This document shows positions 29,502-38,085 of a stretch of 53,544 bases of DNA, one piece after another. Source of the stretch: Candidatus Gastranaerophilales bacterium (lineage in GTDB: Bacteria > Cyanobacteriota > Vampirovibrionia > Gastranaerophilales > Gastranaerophilaceae); NCBI GenBank assembly GCA_944323985.1, contig CALUUP010000011.1, positions 1 to 53,544 of the forward strand, written 5' to 3'. The notes below the pieces were generated by a model. That model saw only the letters and a program-made list of their open reading frames with translations, made no database searches and was not told the DNA's origin. Position 1 is the first letter of the stretch; each line of letters starts with the position of its first letter. The translations under genes and the position numbers were made by a program.

Positions 29502-30911
29502 ATGAAAAAGCTTTTAATAGTTACATTAATGCTATCATTTATAACAAGTAATGCAGGTATTGCATTCAGCGCAGAAAAAACTGTTTTAAGTGCAGGAGCA
29601 GAACAAAATGTAGATAAAAACAGTAAAAAAACTAAAGAAAAAACAAATAAAATTCAACCCCAAAAGAATAAATATGAATATATAAATTTAGCATGGTGGG
29701 AACAATTTAATGATGAATATTTAAATAACTATATTATTAAAGCTATTGAAAATAACAAAGATTTAAAAATGGCTACATTGACAATTGATGAATATTATCA
29801 AAATGTAGTTATGCAAAGAGCAAATGAATTACCCACATTACAGGCTGGGTTCTTTCCTGGATATGGAAAATTTATCGGCCCATCTTCAGGAGGTTTTGGT
29901 TTACCTATCATTGCTAATTATGAGCTTGATTTATTCGGTAAAAATCATAATAAAACCACTGCAGTTAGAAAATTATATGAAGCATCAATTTTAGATGAAC
30001 AAGCTGCATATATTTCAATAGCCTCTGCAGTAGGGAGTGTTTATGTAAATATCGTAAAACTTGATGCAATGATTGACATTCAAGAAGATATCGTAAAATT
30101 AAGGAAAGAAATATTTGAAATAATGTCAGTAAGCAATGCCGAAGGTGTTGTATCAACATCTGACTTAGTAAAAGCAAATAAAGCATATATTTCAGGAGTA
30201 GCTGATTTAACAGATTTAAAAAAAGAAAGAACAAAACTTTTACATCAACTAGCAGTATTAACAGGTGATAGTCCAAATAATATTGAAGAATATAAAAGAT
30301 GTGATTATACAAAGTTAACGTTTTCAGGAGTAATTCCAGAAACTATAAATTCTGATATTATAATGAAACGTCCTGATTATATGAAAGCCGAAAAAATGTT
30401 AGAAAAAGCAGGAATTGACGTAAAAGTTGCAAGAAAAGAAATGTTACCGACTTTAAGTTTAGGAGGCGGAGTTTTATTTAATACAAAACATTTAGAAAGT
30501 TTATTTACAACTTCAAATATGATTTGGGGCTTTGGTGGATCAATTATGCAACCTTTATTTATGGGTGGAAAAATTAAAGCAAACCTAAAAGCTAAAAAGA
30601 TTGCATACGAAAAAAGCTTAAAAAACTATGAAAAAACTAATTTAACATCAATGCAAGAAGTTAATGATTCTTTAGTTTCAATAAATATGGATAAAGAAAA
30701 ATTAGCAAAACAAAAGAAAATTCAAGAATTAGAAAAGAAAGATTTTGAACTTTCACAACACAAATACAATGAAGGTGTAATTGCAAAATTGGACTTAAAC
30801 CAAATGGAAGAAAATTTACTTAGTGTCAATAAAATGGTATATTCAAGTGAATTTGATTGCATGATAGATTATATTAGTTTTTATAAAGCAATTGCCGCTC
30901 AAAAAGTTTAA
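29502..30911 (+). CDS. TolC/NodT-family outer-membrane efflux channel
   Basis: 469 residues from the ATG at 29502, chosen for SD GGAG and the signal peptide that follows it (MKKLLIVTLMLSFITSNAGI). Outer-membrane channel that completes a tripartite pump with the divergent EmrA-like adaptor. The two repeats of the family are seen: WWEQFNDEYLNNYIIKAIEN early, and RPDYMKAEKMLEKAGIDVKV plus PLFMGGKIKANLKAKKIAYE later. The LDLNQMEENLLSVNK helix near the end also fits. An outer membrane is implied. A strong terminator follows. Confidence 0.9.
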   Translation: MKKLLIVTLMLSFITSNAGIAFSAEKTVLSAGAEQNVDKNSKKTKEKTNKIQPQKNKYEYINLAWWEQFNDEYLNNYIIKAIENNKDLKMATLTIDEYYQNVVMQRANELPTLQAGFFPGYGKFIGPSSGGFGLPIIANYELDLFGKNHNKTTAVRKLYEASILDEQAAYISIASAVGSVYVNIVKLDAMIDIQEDIVKLRKEIFEIMSVSNAEGVVSTSDLVKANKAYISGVADLTDLKKERTKLLHQLAVLTGDSPNNIEEYKRCDYTKLTFSGVIPETINSDIIMKRPDYMKAEKMLEKAGIDVKVARKEMLPTLSLGGGVLFNTKHLESLFTTSNMIWGFGGSIMQPLFMGGKIKANLKAKKIAYEKSLKNYEKTNLTSMQEVNDSLVSINMDKEKLAKQKKIQELEKKDFELSQHKYNEGVIAKLDLNQMEENLLSVNKMVYSSEFDCMIDYISFYKAIAAQKV

Positions 30912-30925
30912 GGAGAGTAAAACCA

Positions 30926-30960
30926 AAAGCACAGGATTTTTATCTTGTGCTTTAATTTTT
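30926..30960 (+). terminator. Intrinsic terminator after the TolC-like gene
   Basis: 12-bp stem (30926-30937 with 30942-30953, one G-T pair) with a TTTT loop, followed by TAATTTTT. Confidence 0.88.
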
Positions 30961-30976
30961 AAAACTCCCTCTTCTG

Positions 30977-31037
30977 AAGTATTTTCATCAAAAAAACAAG
31001 TAAAATACTTGAAAAATTAGTAAAAAACCACTATGAT
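30977..31037 (+). promoter_or_regulatory. Promoter of rel with overlapping inverted repeat
   Basis: -35 TTGAAA (31009-31014), a 17-bp spacer and -10 TATGAT (31032-31037) make a good sigma70-type promoter. A 9-bp inverted repeat AAGTATTTT/AAAATACTT (30977-30985 and 31002-31010) overlaps the -35 and could bind a regulator. The ATG lies 9 nt after the -10. Confidence 0.65.
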
Positions 31038-31046
31038 AGCAATATT

Positions 31047-33254
31047 ATGGAACAATTTGTAATAAATTTTGATGAAATAAAATCATTATTAGAAGAAAAA
31101 CAATATACAGCTGAAGATATAGAAGAACTTGAAAAAGCTTTTGAATTTGCAAAAAAACTCCACAGCGGACAATATCGGGTATCAGAAGAACCTTATATAA
31201 TACACCCAATGGAAGTTGTAAAAATTCTGATTGGCTTAAGAGCCGATAAACATACTTTGATGGCCGGTTTTTTACACGATATCTTAGAAGATACTGAAAC
31301 AAAGCCTGAAGAGATAAAAGAATTATTCGGAGAAGATGTTCTTAATTTAGTACAAGGTGTAACAAAATTAGGAAAACTTCAATTTAAATCAACAGAAGAA
31401 CGTCAGGCAGAGAATTTTCGCAGAATGTTTATTGCAATGGCAAGTGATGTAAGAATAATTCTCTTAAAACTTGCAGATAGACTCCATAACATGCGAACAT
31501 TAAATTACATGACCCCAGTAAAACAACATAAAATAGCTCAAGAAACTTTAGATATTTTCGCACCTCTTGCAAATAGATTAGGGGTAGGTAAAATTAAAGC
31601 CGAATTAGAAGATCTATCACTAAAATATTTACATCCTGATAAATATTATGAAATCGCTCAACTAGTTTCGCAAAAAAAAGCCGAAAGAGAAATGACTGTT
31701 AAACTTTTGATAGATAAAATCTCCAAAGATGTAAAAGCAAGTGGTATAAACGCTCAAATAACAGGCAGAGCAAAACATTATTATAGTATTTATAATAAAA
31801 TGCAAAGACTTAACGTAGCATTCCATGATTTATATGATATTACAGCAGTACGTGTTATTGTTGATACAGAAAAGGAATGTTATGAAGTCTTAGGCCTAAT
31901 CCATTCACAATTTAAGCCAATTCCCGGAAGATTTAAAGATTATATTGCGATGCCTAAAGGAAATATGTATCAGTCACTTCACACTTCTGTAATTGGTCCG
32001 AGACAAAAACCTTTGGAAGTTCAAATCAGAACTTGGGAAATGCACGAAATTGCAGAATATGGTATTGCAGCACACTGGAGATATAAAGAAAAAGGTTCTA
32101 AAAAAGCAGATTCTGCAAGTGATATTAAATTTTCTTGGATGAGAAAATTAGTTGAATACAATAAAGACACAAAAGATGCAGAAGATTATGTAAATTCTGT
32201 TAAACTGGATTTGTTCTCAGATCAAGTTTTTGCTTTTACTCCAGGAGGTGATGTAATAGATTTACCACAAAATGCAACTCCTATTGATTTTGCATACAGA
32301 ATTCACTCCGATGTCGGACACAAAACTATTGGAGCATTGATCAATGGTCGTATTGCTCAATTAGATACCAAGCTAAAAAACGGTGATATCGTTGAAATAA
32401 TGACTTCTAAAGTCGCTGCTCCTCGTTTAGACTGGCTCAATTTTGTTGTAACAAAACAAGCAGCATCCAGAATTCGTCAATGGTATAAGAAAAATAAACG
32501 AGAAGACCATATTGAAATTGGTAAAGCTAACTTAGAAAAAGAACTTACAAAGACTGTTTTTGATGAATTTGTTAAAAATGGAGAATTCGATAAAGTTGCA
32601 AAACAAATGAATTACGTAAGTGCAGATGATTTATTCGCAGCTTTAGGTTACGGTGAAACTACAATTAATAAAATTGTAAATAAACTTAAAAAACCTCCAA
32701 AACCGGAAAATCCTGATGCACAACATTTACACAAACCTAAAAAAGCTTCCGAAAAAGATATTATCGGACTAGAAGGACTTTTATATTCATTTGCAAGATG
32801 TTGTTCTCCAATACCAGGAGAACCTATCGTTGGTGTTGTTACACGTTCTAAAGGTGTTACTATACATAGATTAGATTGTAAAACTTTAGAAAATATCCCT
32901 GTTGAAAGATTAATGGATATACATTGGTCAGGAAATAACATCAATAAAACTTACAGTACTACAATAAGAATTGAAACTGCCGAAAAAATGGGATTATTAA
33001 AAGATATCATAGGAATTGTATCAGATAACGGCACTAATATTATTTCAGCAAATGTTAAATCAAAAGGTAAAGTCGGAATTGTAGAACTTGGTATAGAGTT
33101 AGATAATATTTATACTCTACGAAAAGTTATGAATGCACTTCAATCCATGCCTGATGTATTTAGCGTAAAAAGAATTCAAACTTCTTATACTAAAACCCCA
33201 CAACAATATACTAAAAAAACTAATAAACCTAAGAAAAATAAGAAAACTCACTAA
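31047..33254 (+). CDS. rel: Bifunctional (p)ppGpp synthetase/hydrolase Rel
   Basis: 735 residues. Controls the stringent response by making and degrading (p)ppGpp. The hydrolase metal motif is intact (H53, HD at 77-78, ED at 81-82). The synthetase has GRAKHYYSIYNKM, YDITAVRVIVD, MYQSLHTSVIGP and LEVQIRTWEMHEIAEYGIAAHW. A TGS domain (FAFTPGGDVIDLP, about 390-450), the zinc/RIS part (ARCCSPIPGEPIVG) and a C-terminal ACT domain follow. So both activities and ribosome control are expected. No SD is visible. Its stop overlaps a convergent gene for a second synthetase-like protein. Confidence 0.97.
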   Translation: MEQFVINFDEIKSLLEEKQYTAEDIEELEKAFEFAKKLHSGQYRVSEEPYIIHPMEVVKILIGLRADKHTLMAGFLHDILEDTETKPEEIKELFGEDVLNLVQGVTKLGKLQFKSTEERQAENFRRMFIAMASDVRIILLKLADRLHNMRTLNYMTPVKQHKIAQETLDIFAPLANRLGVGKIKAELEDLSLKYLHPDKYYEIAQLVSQKKAEREMTVKLLIDKISKDVKASGINAQITGRAKHYYSIYNKMQRLNVAFHDLYDITAVRVIVDTEKECYEVLGLIHSQFKPIPGRFKDYIAMPKGNMYQSLHTSVIGPRQKPLEVQIRTWEMHEIAEYGIAAHWRYKEKGSKKADSASDIKFSWMRKLVEYNKDTKDAEDYVNSVKLDLFSDQVFAFTPGGDVIDLPQNATPIDFAYRIHSDVGHKTIGALINGRIAQLDTKLKNGDIVEIMTSKVAAPRLDWLNFVVTKQAASRIRQWYKKNKREDHIEIGKANLEKELTKTVFDEFVKNGEFDKVAKQMNYVSADDLFAALGYGETTINKIVNKLKKPPKPENPDAQHLHKPKKASEKDIIGLEGLLYSFARCCSPIPGEPIVGVVTRSKGVTIHRLDCKTLENIPVERLMDIHWSGNNINKTYSTTIRIETAEKMGLLKDIIGIVSDNGTNIISANVKSKGKVGIVELGIELDNIYTLRKVMNALQSMPDVFSVKRIQTSYTKTPQQYTKKTNKPKKNKKTH

Positions 33255-34357
33255 TGATTATTTTTCTTACAATAATTCATTAATTCTACTATTAAATTCA
33301 AATCATATCGCTTTAATAATTCTTTTTCACTAGCTGTCAATTCTTTTGCATCAGCGACAGAAAGAAGTTTATGCATATTATATGGATTATTAATTGCATG
33401 TTGATATGCTTCTTGAGTATACTTATTTAAAGCTTTATGTAATTTTTTCTCTTCTTCTTTTTCTTTTAAACTCATAGAAGCAGGATTCTTTTTAGCTAGA
33501 GGTTTTAAATATTCTGATATTAATTCATATTTTTTATCAATAACTTTATTATTCTTAGCTTTATAAAATAAATTTTCAGGATCTTTAACCGTAAACATAC
33601 TTCTTGTCATAATCTGCACTTCAGAAAAATTACCATCCGAATGTTTAACAGTAATATGTAAACCTGAATAACCTGCAATACTATCTACATCTTTCCATAG
33701 AGTTTTAGTCGGATTCAAAAACTTATCAATATTCCCTTTTAATTTTAATAAACCAGGTAAAGGCAATGATTCATATGATTTAACAACTTTTCCTCTTTTT
33801 ATTGTTGGTGGCATTCTTAAATATTCTACTTCAACAACGTTAGCTTTACTATGCTTCATCATTTCAGAAAAATTTTTAACAAAATTATTAAATCCTTTAG
33901 AATCTTCTAATACAAAACACACACCAGAGATATCACGCATATTATCTAATATCTCATTTTTTGTAAACCAACCTCTTGATATTGCTTTTTGACCAATCGA
34001 AAATTCAGTCTTAACTCTTTCATATAATGTTATAGATTTTTTTTCTTGCTCAGTTGAAAGATCATTCTTAAAATAATTCTTTATATCCGAAACAAATTTT
34101 TTATGGGCCGGACTAACTTTTTTACGAATTTTCTTTTCTAAATCTGTAGTTATTAAATCCTTTAAATCACCGGCAGTTTTTTTAGTTTGCTTTGAAACTT
34201 CTTCTACTACAGTTTTCTTAACCCCTCTAAAACTAACTGTATCAGCTTCTATTGGACTTTTTAATCTAAGCCCAAAGTTTGTTGTAACATTATTAGACTT
34301 ATTCTCATTTGAATTTGTAAATACTTTATTAAAATTTGAAATTGGTAAAATATTCAT
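33251..34357 (-). CDS. RelA/SpoT-fold protein (alarmone synthetase-like) with N-terminal extension
   Basis: 368 residues from the ATG at 34357, which has AGGTG 8 nt upstream; an ATG at 34375 would add 6 residues. The core has the synthetase pattern: R114, K116, S120-I121 and K124 (ERVKTEFSIGQK, compare RxKxxxSIxxK), D142 in RDISGV, GYSGLH at 229-234 and EVQIMT at 247-252. Arg of the DxxGxR element is Cys, and about 40 extra residues lie before GYSGLH. No HD, TGS or ACT domain is present. Residues 1-45 are low in complexity and end in EADTVSFRG. The C-terminal third is helical. Activity and targets are unknown; a toxic or specialised small synthetase is possible. Confidence 0.7.
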   Translation of the reverse strand: MNILPISNFNKVFTNSNENKSNNVTTNFGLRLKSPIEADTVSFRGVKKTVVEEVSKQTKKTAGDLKDLITTDLEKKIRKKVSPAHKKFVSDIKNYFKNDLSTEQEKKSITLYERVKTEFSIGQKAISRGWFTKNEILDNMRDISGVCFVLEDSKGFNNFVKNFSEMMKHSKANVVEVEYLRMPPTIKRGKVVKSYESLPLPGLLKLKGNIDKFLNPTKTLWKDVDSIAGYSGLHITVKHSDGNFSEVQIMTRSMFTVKDPENLFYKAKNNKVIDKKYELISEYLKPLAKKNPASMSLKEKEEEKKLHKALNKYTQEAYQHAINNPYNMHKLLSVADAKELTASEKELLKRYDLNLIVELMNYCKKNNH

Positions 34358-34439
34358 AAAAACAACACCTTTCATCTTATCACTAGTTTGATAAGTATCC
34401 TAAATAAATAAAATTGCCTAAATATTAATTATTGTAAAG

Positions 34440-35120
34440 TTAAACTTTAACTACTTCAGGCATAGAATTTTCAATTTTATTTTCAAAACCTGTATATTCA
34501 CAAATTTGTCTAGCCCATTCTCTTATAATTTCATCTTCAGGTAAAGTATAAGAAATAGGTTTTCCAATTGTTACAGTAATATGTTTTTCAAACAATTTTT
34601 TAGCATATCCATCAAAACCTTTAATTCCAACAGGAACAATATCTGCTTGGAATTTCTTAGCAAACATTATAAAACCTTTATGAACATTATCAATGACAGG
34701 TTCTTTAACGATTTTTCCCTGAGGAAATATACCAAGTGACCAAGATGTATTAAAAACAGATTTTACGGTTTTAAAAGTTGCTATTTCAGGTTTTTCCCTA
34801 TTAACAGCAAATGCTCCCAGAGTATGTACTAAAAATCTCAATAATTTATCTTTATCATTAAATAATTCTTGTTTTGCCATATAAGCAATAGTTTTCCAAG
34901 CAGCAAGTGCAATTATTGGAGGATCAATATAAGAAACGTGATTTCCGGCATAAATTATACGAGAACTTTTAGGAATATTTTCTTTCCCTTTAATCTTAAT
35001 ATTATACATTAATTTTGTTACGGGTAGAACAACAAAAATAACAAAAAACATATAAAACATTGTTCTAAAAATATTATAATCTTTCTCAGTTCTTCTATTA
35101 TAATTTTTTTCTTTTTTCAT
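34440..35120 (-). CDS. 1-acyl-glycerol-3-phosphate acyltransferase (PlsC family)
   Basis: 226 residues. Membrane phospholipid acyltransferase. An N-terminal membrane segment (FRTMFYMFFVIFVVLPVTKL) is followed by the NHVSYIDPP catalytic motif (H-x4-D) and the glycerophosphate-site block GIFPQGKIVKEP. SD AAAGG precedes ATG. It follows a paralogue on the same strand after 27 bp, so the two are probably co-transcribed. Confidence 0.9.
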   Translation of the reverse strand: MKKEKNYNRRTEKDYNIFRTMFYMFFVIFVVLPVTKLMYNIKIKGKENIPKSSRIIYAGNHVSYIDPPIIALAAWKTIAYMAKQELFNDKDKLLRFLVHTLGAFAVNREKPEIATFKTVKSVFNTSWSLGIFPQGKIVKEPVIDNVHKGFIMFAKKFQADIVPVGIKGFDGYAKKLFEKHITVTIGKPISYTLPEDEIIREWARQICEYTGFENKIENSMPEVVKV

Positions 35121-35147
35121 TAAACCTTTTCCAACCTTAACTTTATT

Positions 35148-35819
35148 TTATACGTGTACTTTATCTTTAATATATTTAAATCCTGTTAAATTTTCTATAG
35201 CTTCTCCCCACTTAGAAACCATATCATCAACATTATCAGAATAAGGAATGACTTTTCCAATTTTAACAACAATTTTCCCAGTAAACGGAACTCTTTTAAC
35301 TTCATTAGTCCCAACAATACCTACCGGTAAAATCCCACATTTAGTACTTTTTGCTAAAGAAGCAAAACCTTTAGTAATATTTGAAATTTCACCAGGTTCT
35401 TGTCTAGTACCTTGAGGGAAAATTCCAAGCACCCAACCTGTTTGTTTTAGATTTTTTACAGTTTTTATAGTAGATACACCCAATTTTTCTCTATCAACTG
35501 CAAAAGCTCCAAGCCAATTAAGCCACCATCTTAAAAAAATATTCTCAAAAAGTTCTTTTTTAGCCATATAAGCAACACCCTTATTCATAATTCCGCAAAC
35601 AAGCGGAGGATCCAAGGTGGATAAATGATTGGCGGCAATTATAAAATCATTATCTAAGGGAATATTTTCTTTACCTTGAACTTCTAACCTATAAACTAAC
35701 TTAAATCTTATCATATAGAATATATGAGTTACTAAGAAAAGAAAAAATCTTCTCCATTTATTATAAAACTTCACATCCCTTAAAGCATAATTATTAGTTT
35801 TTTTAGTGTCACAAGACAT
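35148..35819 (-). CDS. 1-acyl-glycerol-3-phosphate acyltransferase (PlsC family), paralogue
   Basis: 223 residues from the ATG at 35819, which has SD AGAGGA; a TTG 18 nt upstream lies over that SD. Motifs NHLSTLDPP (H-x4-D) and FPQGTRQEPGE are complete. The N-terminus has a hydrophobic segment (FFLFLVTHIFYMIRF). It is clearly related to the downstream gene and may act at a different step or on different acyl donors. Confidence 0.9.
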   Translation of the reverse strand: MSCDTKKTNNYALRDVKFYNKWRRFFLFLVTHIFYMIRFKLVYRLEVQGKENIPLDNDFIIAANHLSTLDPPLVCGIMNKGVAYMAKKELFENIFLRWWLNWLGAFAVDREKLGVSTIKTVKNLKQTGWVLGIFPQGTRQEPGEISNITKGFASLAKSTKCGILPVGIVGTNEVKRVPFTGKIVVKIGKVIPYSDNVDDMVSKWGEAIENLTGFKYIKDKVHV

Positions 35820-35887
35820 ATTATTAAGTCCTCTCAATTACAACACCATTATACAATAAATATTTCTAACAAAATAGTTAACACAGG

Positions 35888-36235
35888 CTATTTATTATCT
35901 TCAGATTCTTCCTGTTTTTCTTCATCCACATCTTCATCTTCATCATCAACAATAATGTCTTTGATGTTTTTTTTATGTTTTTGAGCATTCAAAACCGAAG
36001 CAACATTCGTCATTGCAAGAGAATTCAACGTAGCCTTTAACAGGGCACTTCTATCAACAAATTCTTGATTATAAAAATTATCGCCATCTTCTTCAGCTTC
36101 AACAGGCGGAAGATACATAGCTTCAGATCCATATTTATCTTGACTCATCTTTGCTGCAGTACCGGAAGGATCACCACTTTTAAAATTAAATGAACCTCCT
36201 ATTCCATAAAAACCTGCTGAACGATTATCTACCAC
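35888..36235 (-). CDS. Acidic hypothetical protein
   Basis: 115 residues, not recognised. It starts with GTG with SD GAGG. The N-terminus is glycine-rich (SAGFYGIGGSFNFKSGDPSG), the middle has a helix (LLKATLNSLAMTNVASVL), and the tail is a run of Asp, Glu and Lys. No membrane segment or signal peptide. Disorder is likely in both ends. Confidence 0.5.
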   Translation of the reverse strand: MVDNRSAGFYGIGGSFNFKSGDPSGTAAKMSQDKYGSEAMYLPPVEAEEDGDNFYNQEFVDRSALLKATLNSLAMTNVASVLNAQKHKKNIKDIIVDDEDEDVDEEKQEESEDNK

Positions 36236-36320
36236 TACTTAGACCTCATGTTAAGGATTTATTACACTACACATTATAAATATCCTCACAGTGTAATATA
36301 ACCTCTAAAAGTATTATTTG

Positions 36321-37181
36321 CTAGTTTGTGACAAAATTGTTACATTTTATACCACAATCTACAAATTTCAAATCTCTAATAACTTGATAATCACTATTTA
36401 AAGGAATTTCTTTAACATTATCTAAAACAAAATATGTAGAACCTGAGCCAGACATAATCGAATTTGGAACAACTGCTTTAATATTTTGCAATTCCTTATA
36501 ATCATCAAAAATAGCATATTCTAAATCATTATATAAATACTGAGAAATATCTTCATTTTTTTTCAAAGCTTCTAACATTTTTTCTGTCATATTATACTTA
36601 GGTTTAAATTCTTTATTAGCATATTTAGTATAAGCTTCTTTCGCAGAAATTCCCAAATATTTAGGTTTAATCAAAGTTAAATTTTTCTGAATTGAATTAA
36701 GTTTTTCAATAACTTCACCTCTAGATGTAGCAAGCATAGTTCCACCTTGCAAACACACATTCAGATCTGAACCTAAATTAGCACAAAGCTTATGTAAATC
36801 TTCATTCTTTAATGGTCTATCAAATAATTCATTAAGCCCTAAAATTGTACCTGCAGCATCGGTACTTCCTCCAGCTAAGCCTGCTGCTATTGGGATATTT
36901 TTTTCTATATAAATTCTTATTTCTGCATTTTTATTAATCTTTTCCATAAACAATTTAGCAGCTCGATAAACTAAATTTTTTTCATCATAAGGGATTTCAA
37001 AACTATTTCCTGATAAAACAATTTTAGTCTCAGAAGAATCATTTAATTCTATATTCAAATAATCATACAGACTTATAGTTTGCATAATACTCTTTATATT
37101 ATGAAACCCATCCTCTCTCTTATTAACAATTTCAAGAGTTAAATTTATTTTTGCCGGACATTCTACTCTAAGTTTTCTCAT
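36321..37181 (-). CDS. ispE: 4-diphosphocytidyl-2-C-methyl-D-erythritol kinase
   Basis: 286 residues. GHMP kinase of the MEP isoprenoid pathway. The N-terminal CPAKINLTLEIVNKREDGFH, the ATP loop PIAAGLAGGSTDAAGTILGL and the late SIMSGSGSTYFVL are the family motifs. No SD is visible; TATAAT at 37189-37194 (minus) leaves only 7 nt before ATG. It is divergent from a pilin-like gene. Confidence 0.95.
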   Translation of the reverse strand: MRKLRVECPAKINLTLEIVNKREDGFHNIKSIMQTISLYDYLNIELNDSSETKIVLSGNSFEIPYDEKNLVYRAAKLFMEKINKNAEIRIYIEKNIPIAAGLAGGSTDAAGTILGLNELFDRPLKNEDLHKLCANLGSDLNVCLQGGTMLATSRGEVIEKLNSIQKNLTLIKPKYLGISAKEAYTKYANKEFKPKYNMTEKMLEALKKNEDISQYLYNDLEYAIFDDYKELQNIKAVVPNSIMSGSGSTYFVLDNVKEIPLNSDYQVIRDLKFVDCGIKCNNFVTN

Positions 37182-37188
37182 ACTAGTA

Positions 37189-37194
37189 ATTATA
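37189..37194 (-). promoter_or_regulatory. -10 box of ispE
   Basis: Perfect TATAAT 7 nt before the ATG, with no SD between. No clear -35. Confidence 0.45.
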
Positions 37195-37284
37195 CTATAG
37201 AAAATATTATAAATTTATCTTCACAAATTAAAAAAAATATAGTAACATATTTTACAAAGAGATGTTTTATTTTGGAGAAAGATT

Positions 37285-38058
37285 ATGAAAAAAAGAGCCT
37301 TTACATTAGCTGAAATTTTAATATCATTAGGAATAATCGGAGTTATAGCAGCACTTAGTTTTCCTGCAATAAGTTCTATGAAACCTAATAAAAATAAACT
37401 TATGTACCTAAAAACTCATGATTCTTTAGCCCAAAATATCAAGGAACTTGCTGCAAATTCTCGTTTATATGCGGCTTGCTATCAAAGCTTAAATGTTTCT
37501 TGCGAATACGAACCATTACTAAACCTTGAAGCATCTCAATCTGAAAAATATAAAAACTATAGTGGAGATAAAAAATTTTGCAGTTTAATGGGTTTATTAC
37601 TCGGAGTAGAGCCTGAAGATCTTAAATGTAGTGACACCACATATACTTTTAATGCAAATGACTACACTGAAAAATTTACATCACCAAGTTTTGAATCCCA
37701 AAATGGATTCCGATGGAGAATTGTTCCTCAAGTCAAAACTGTTGCCGCATTAAACAATTCAACATTCCAATATGATATATATGTTGACATTGATCCATCT
37801 AATAATAATGTTTCCGGTAAAGATAAAAGTTGCATTTACGATAAAAACAAATGTAAGGCACCTGATATATTTAAATTTTTAGTAGCCGCTAACGGACATT
37901 TGGTTCCGGCTGATCCAATGGGGATTTATTACCTTTCAACCAGACAATCCGTAACAACCAACAAAAAAGAACTTGAGAATGTCCAATTTATAGATTCATT
38001 AGAAGAATATGAAAAAACTTTTGCAACTTCTAAATGTTATGAAGAAATGAGCGAATAA
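37285..38058 (+). CDS. Type IV pilin-like (pseudopilin) protein
   Basis: 257 residues. The N-terminus is a prepilin signal: a short basic leader MKKR, then AFTLAEILISLGIIGVIAAL, with the conserved Phe and Glu 5 of class III leaders. The rest is a globular extracytoplasmic domain with about nine Cys, consistent with disulfides. It would be processed by a prepilin peptidase and assembled by a type II secretion or type IV pilus machine, none of which is encoded here. SD GGAGAAAG before ATG. Confidence 0.85.
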   Translation: MKKRAFTLAEILISLGIIGVIAALSFPAISSMKPNKNKLMYLKTHDSLAQNIKELAANSRLYAACYQSLNVSCEYEPLLNLEASQSEKYKNYSGDKKFCSLMGLLLGVEPEDLKCSDTTYTFNANDYTEKFTSPSFESQNGFRWRIVPQVKTVAALNNSTFQYDIYVDIDPSNNNVSGKDKSCIYDKNKCKAPDIFKFLVAANGHLVPADPMGIYYLSTRQSVTTNKKELENVQFIDSLEEYEKTFATSKCYEEMSE

Positions 38059-38070
38059 TCTAATCTTATA

Positions 38071-38079
38071 TGGTATAAT
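38071..38079 (+). promoter_or_regulatory. Extended -10 (TGGTATAAT) of the AsmA-like gene
   Basis: Six nt separate the box from the ATG at 38086; no SD is present. The transcript probably begins at or next to the start codon. Confidence 0.6.
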
Positions 38080-38085
38080 TTAGCT

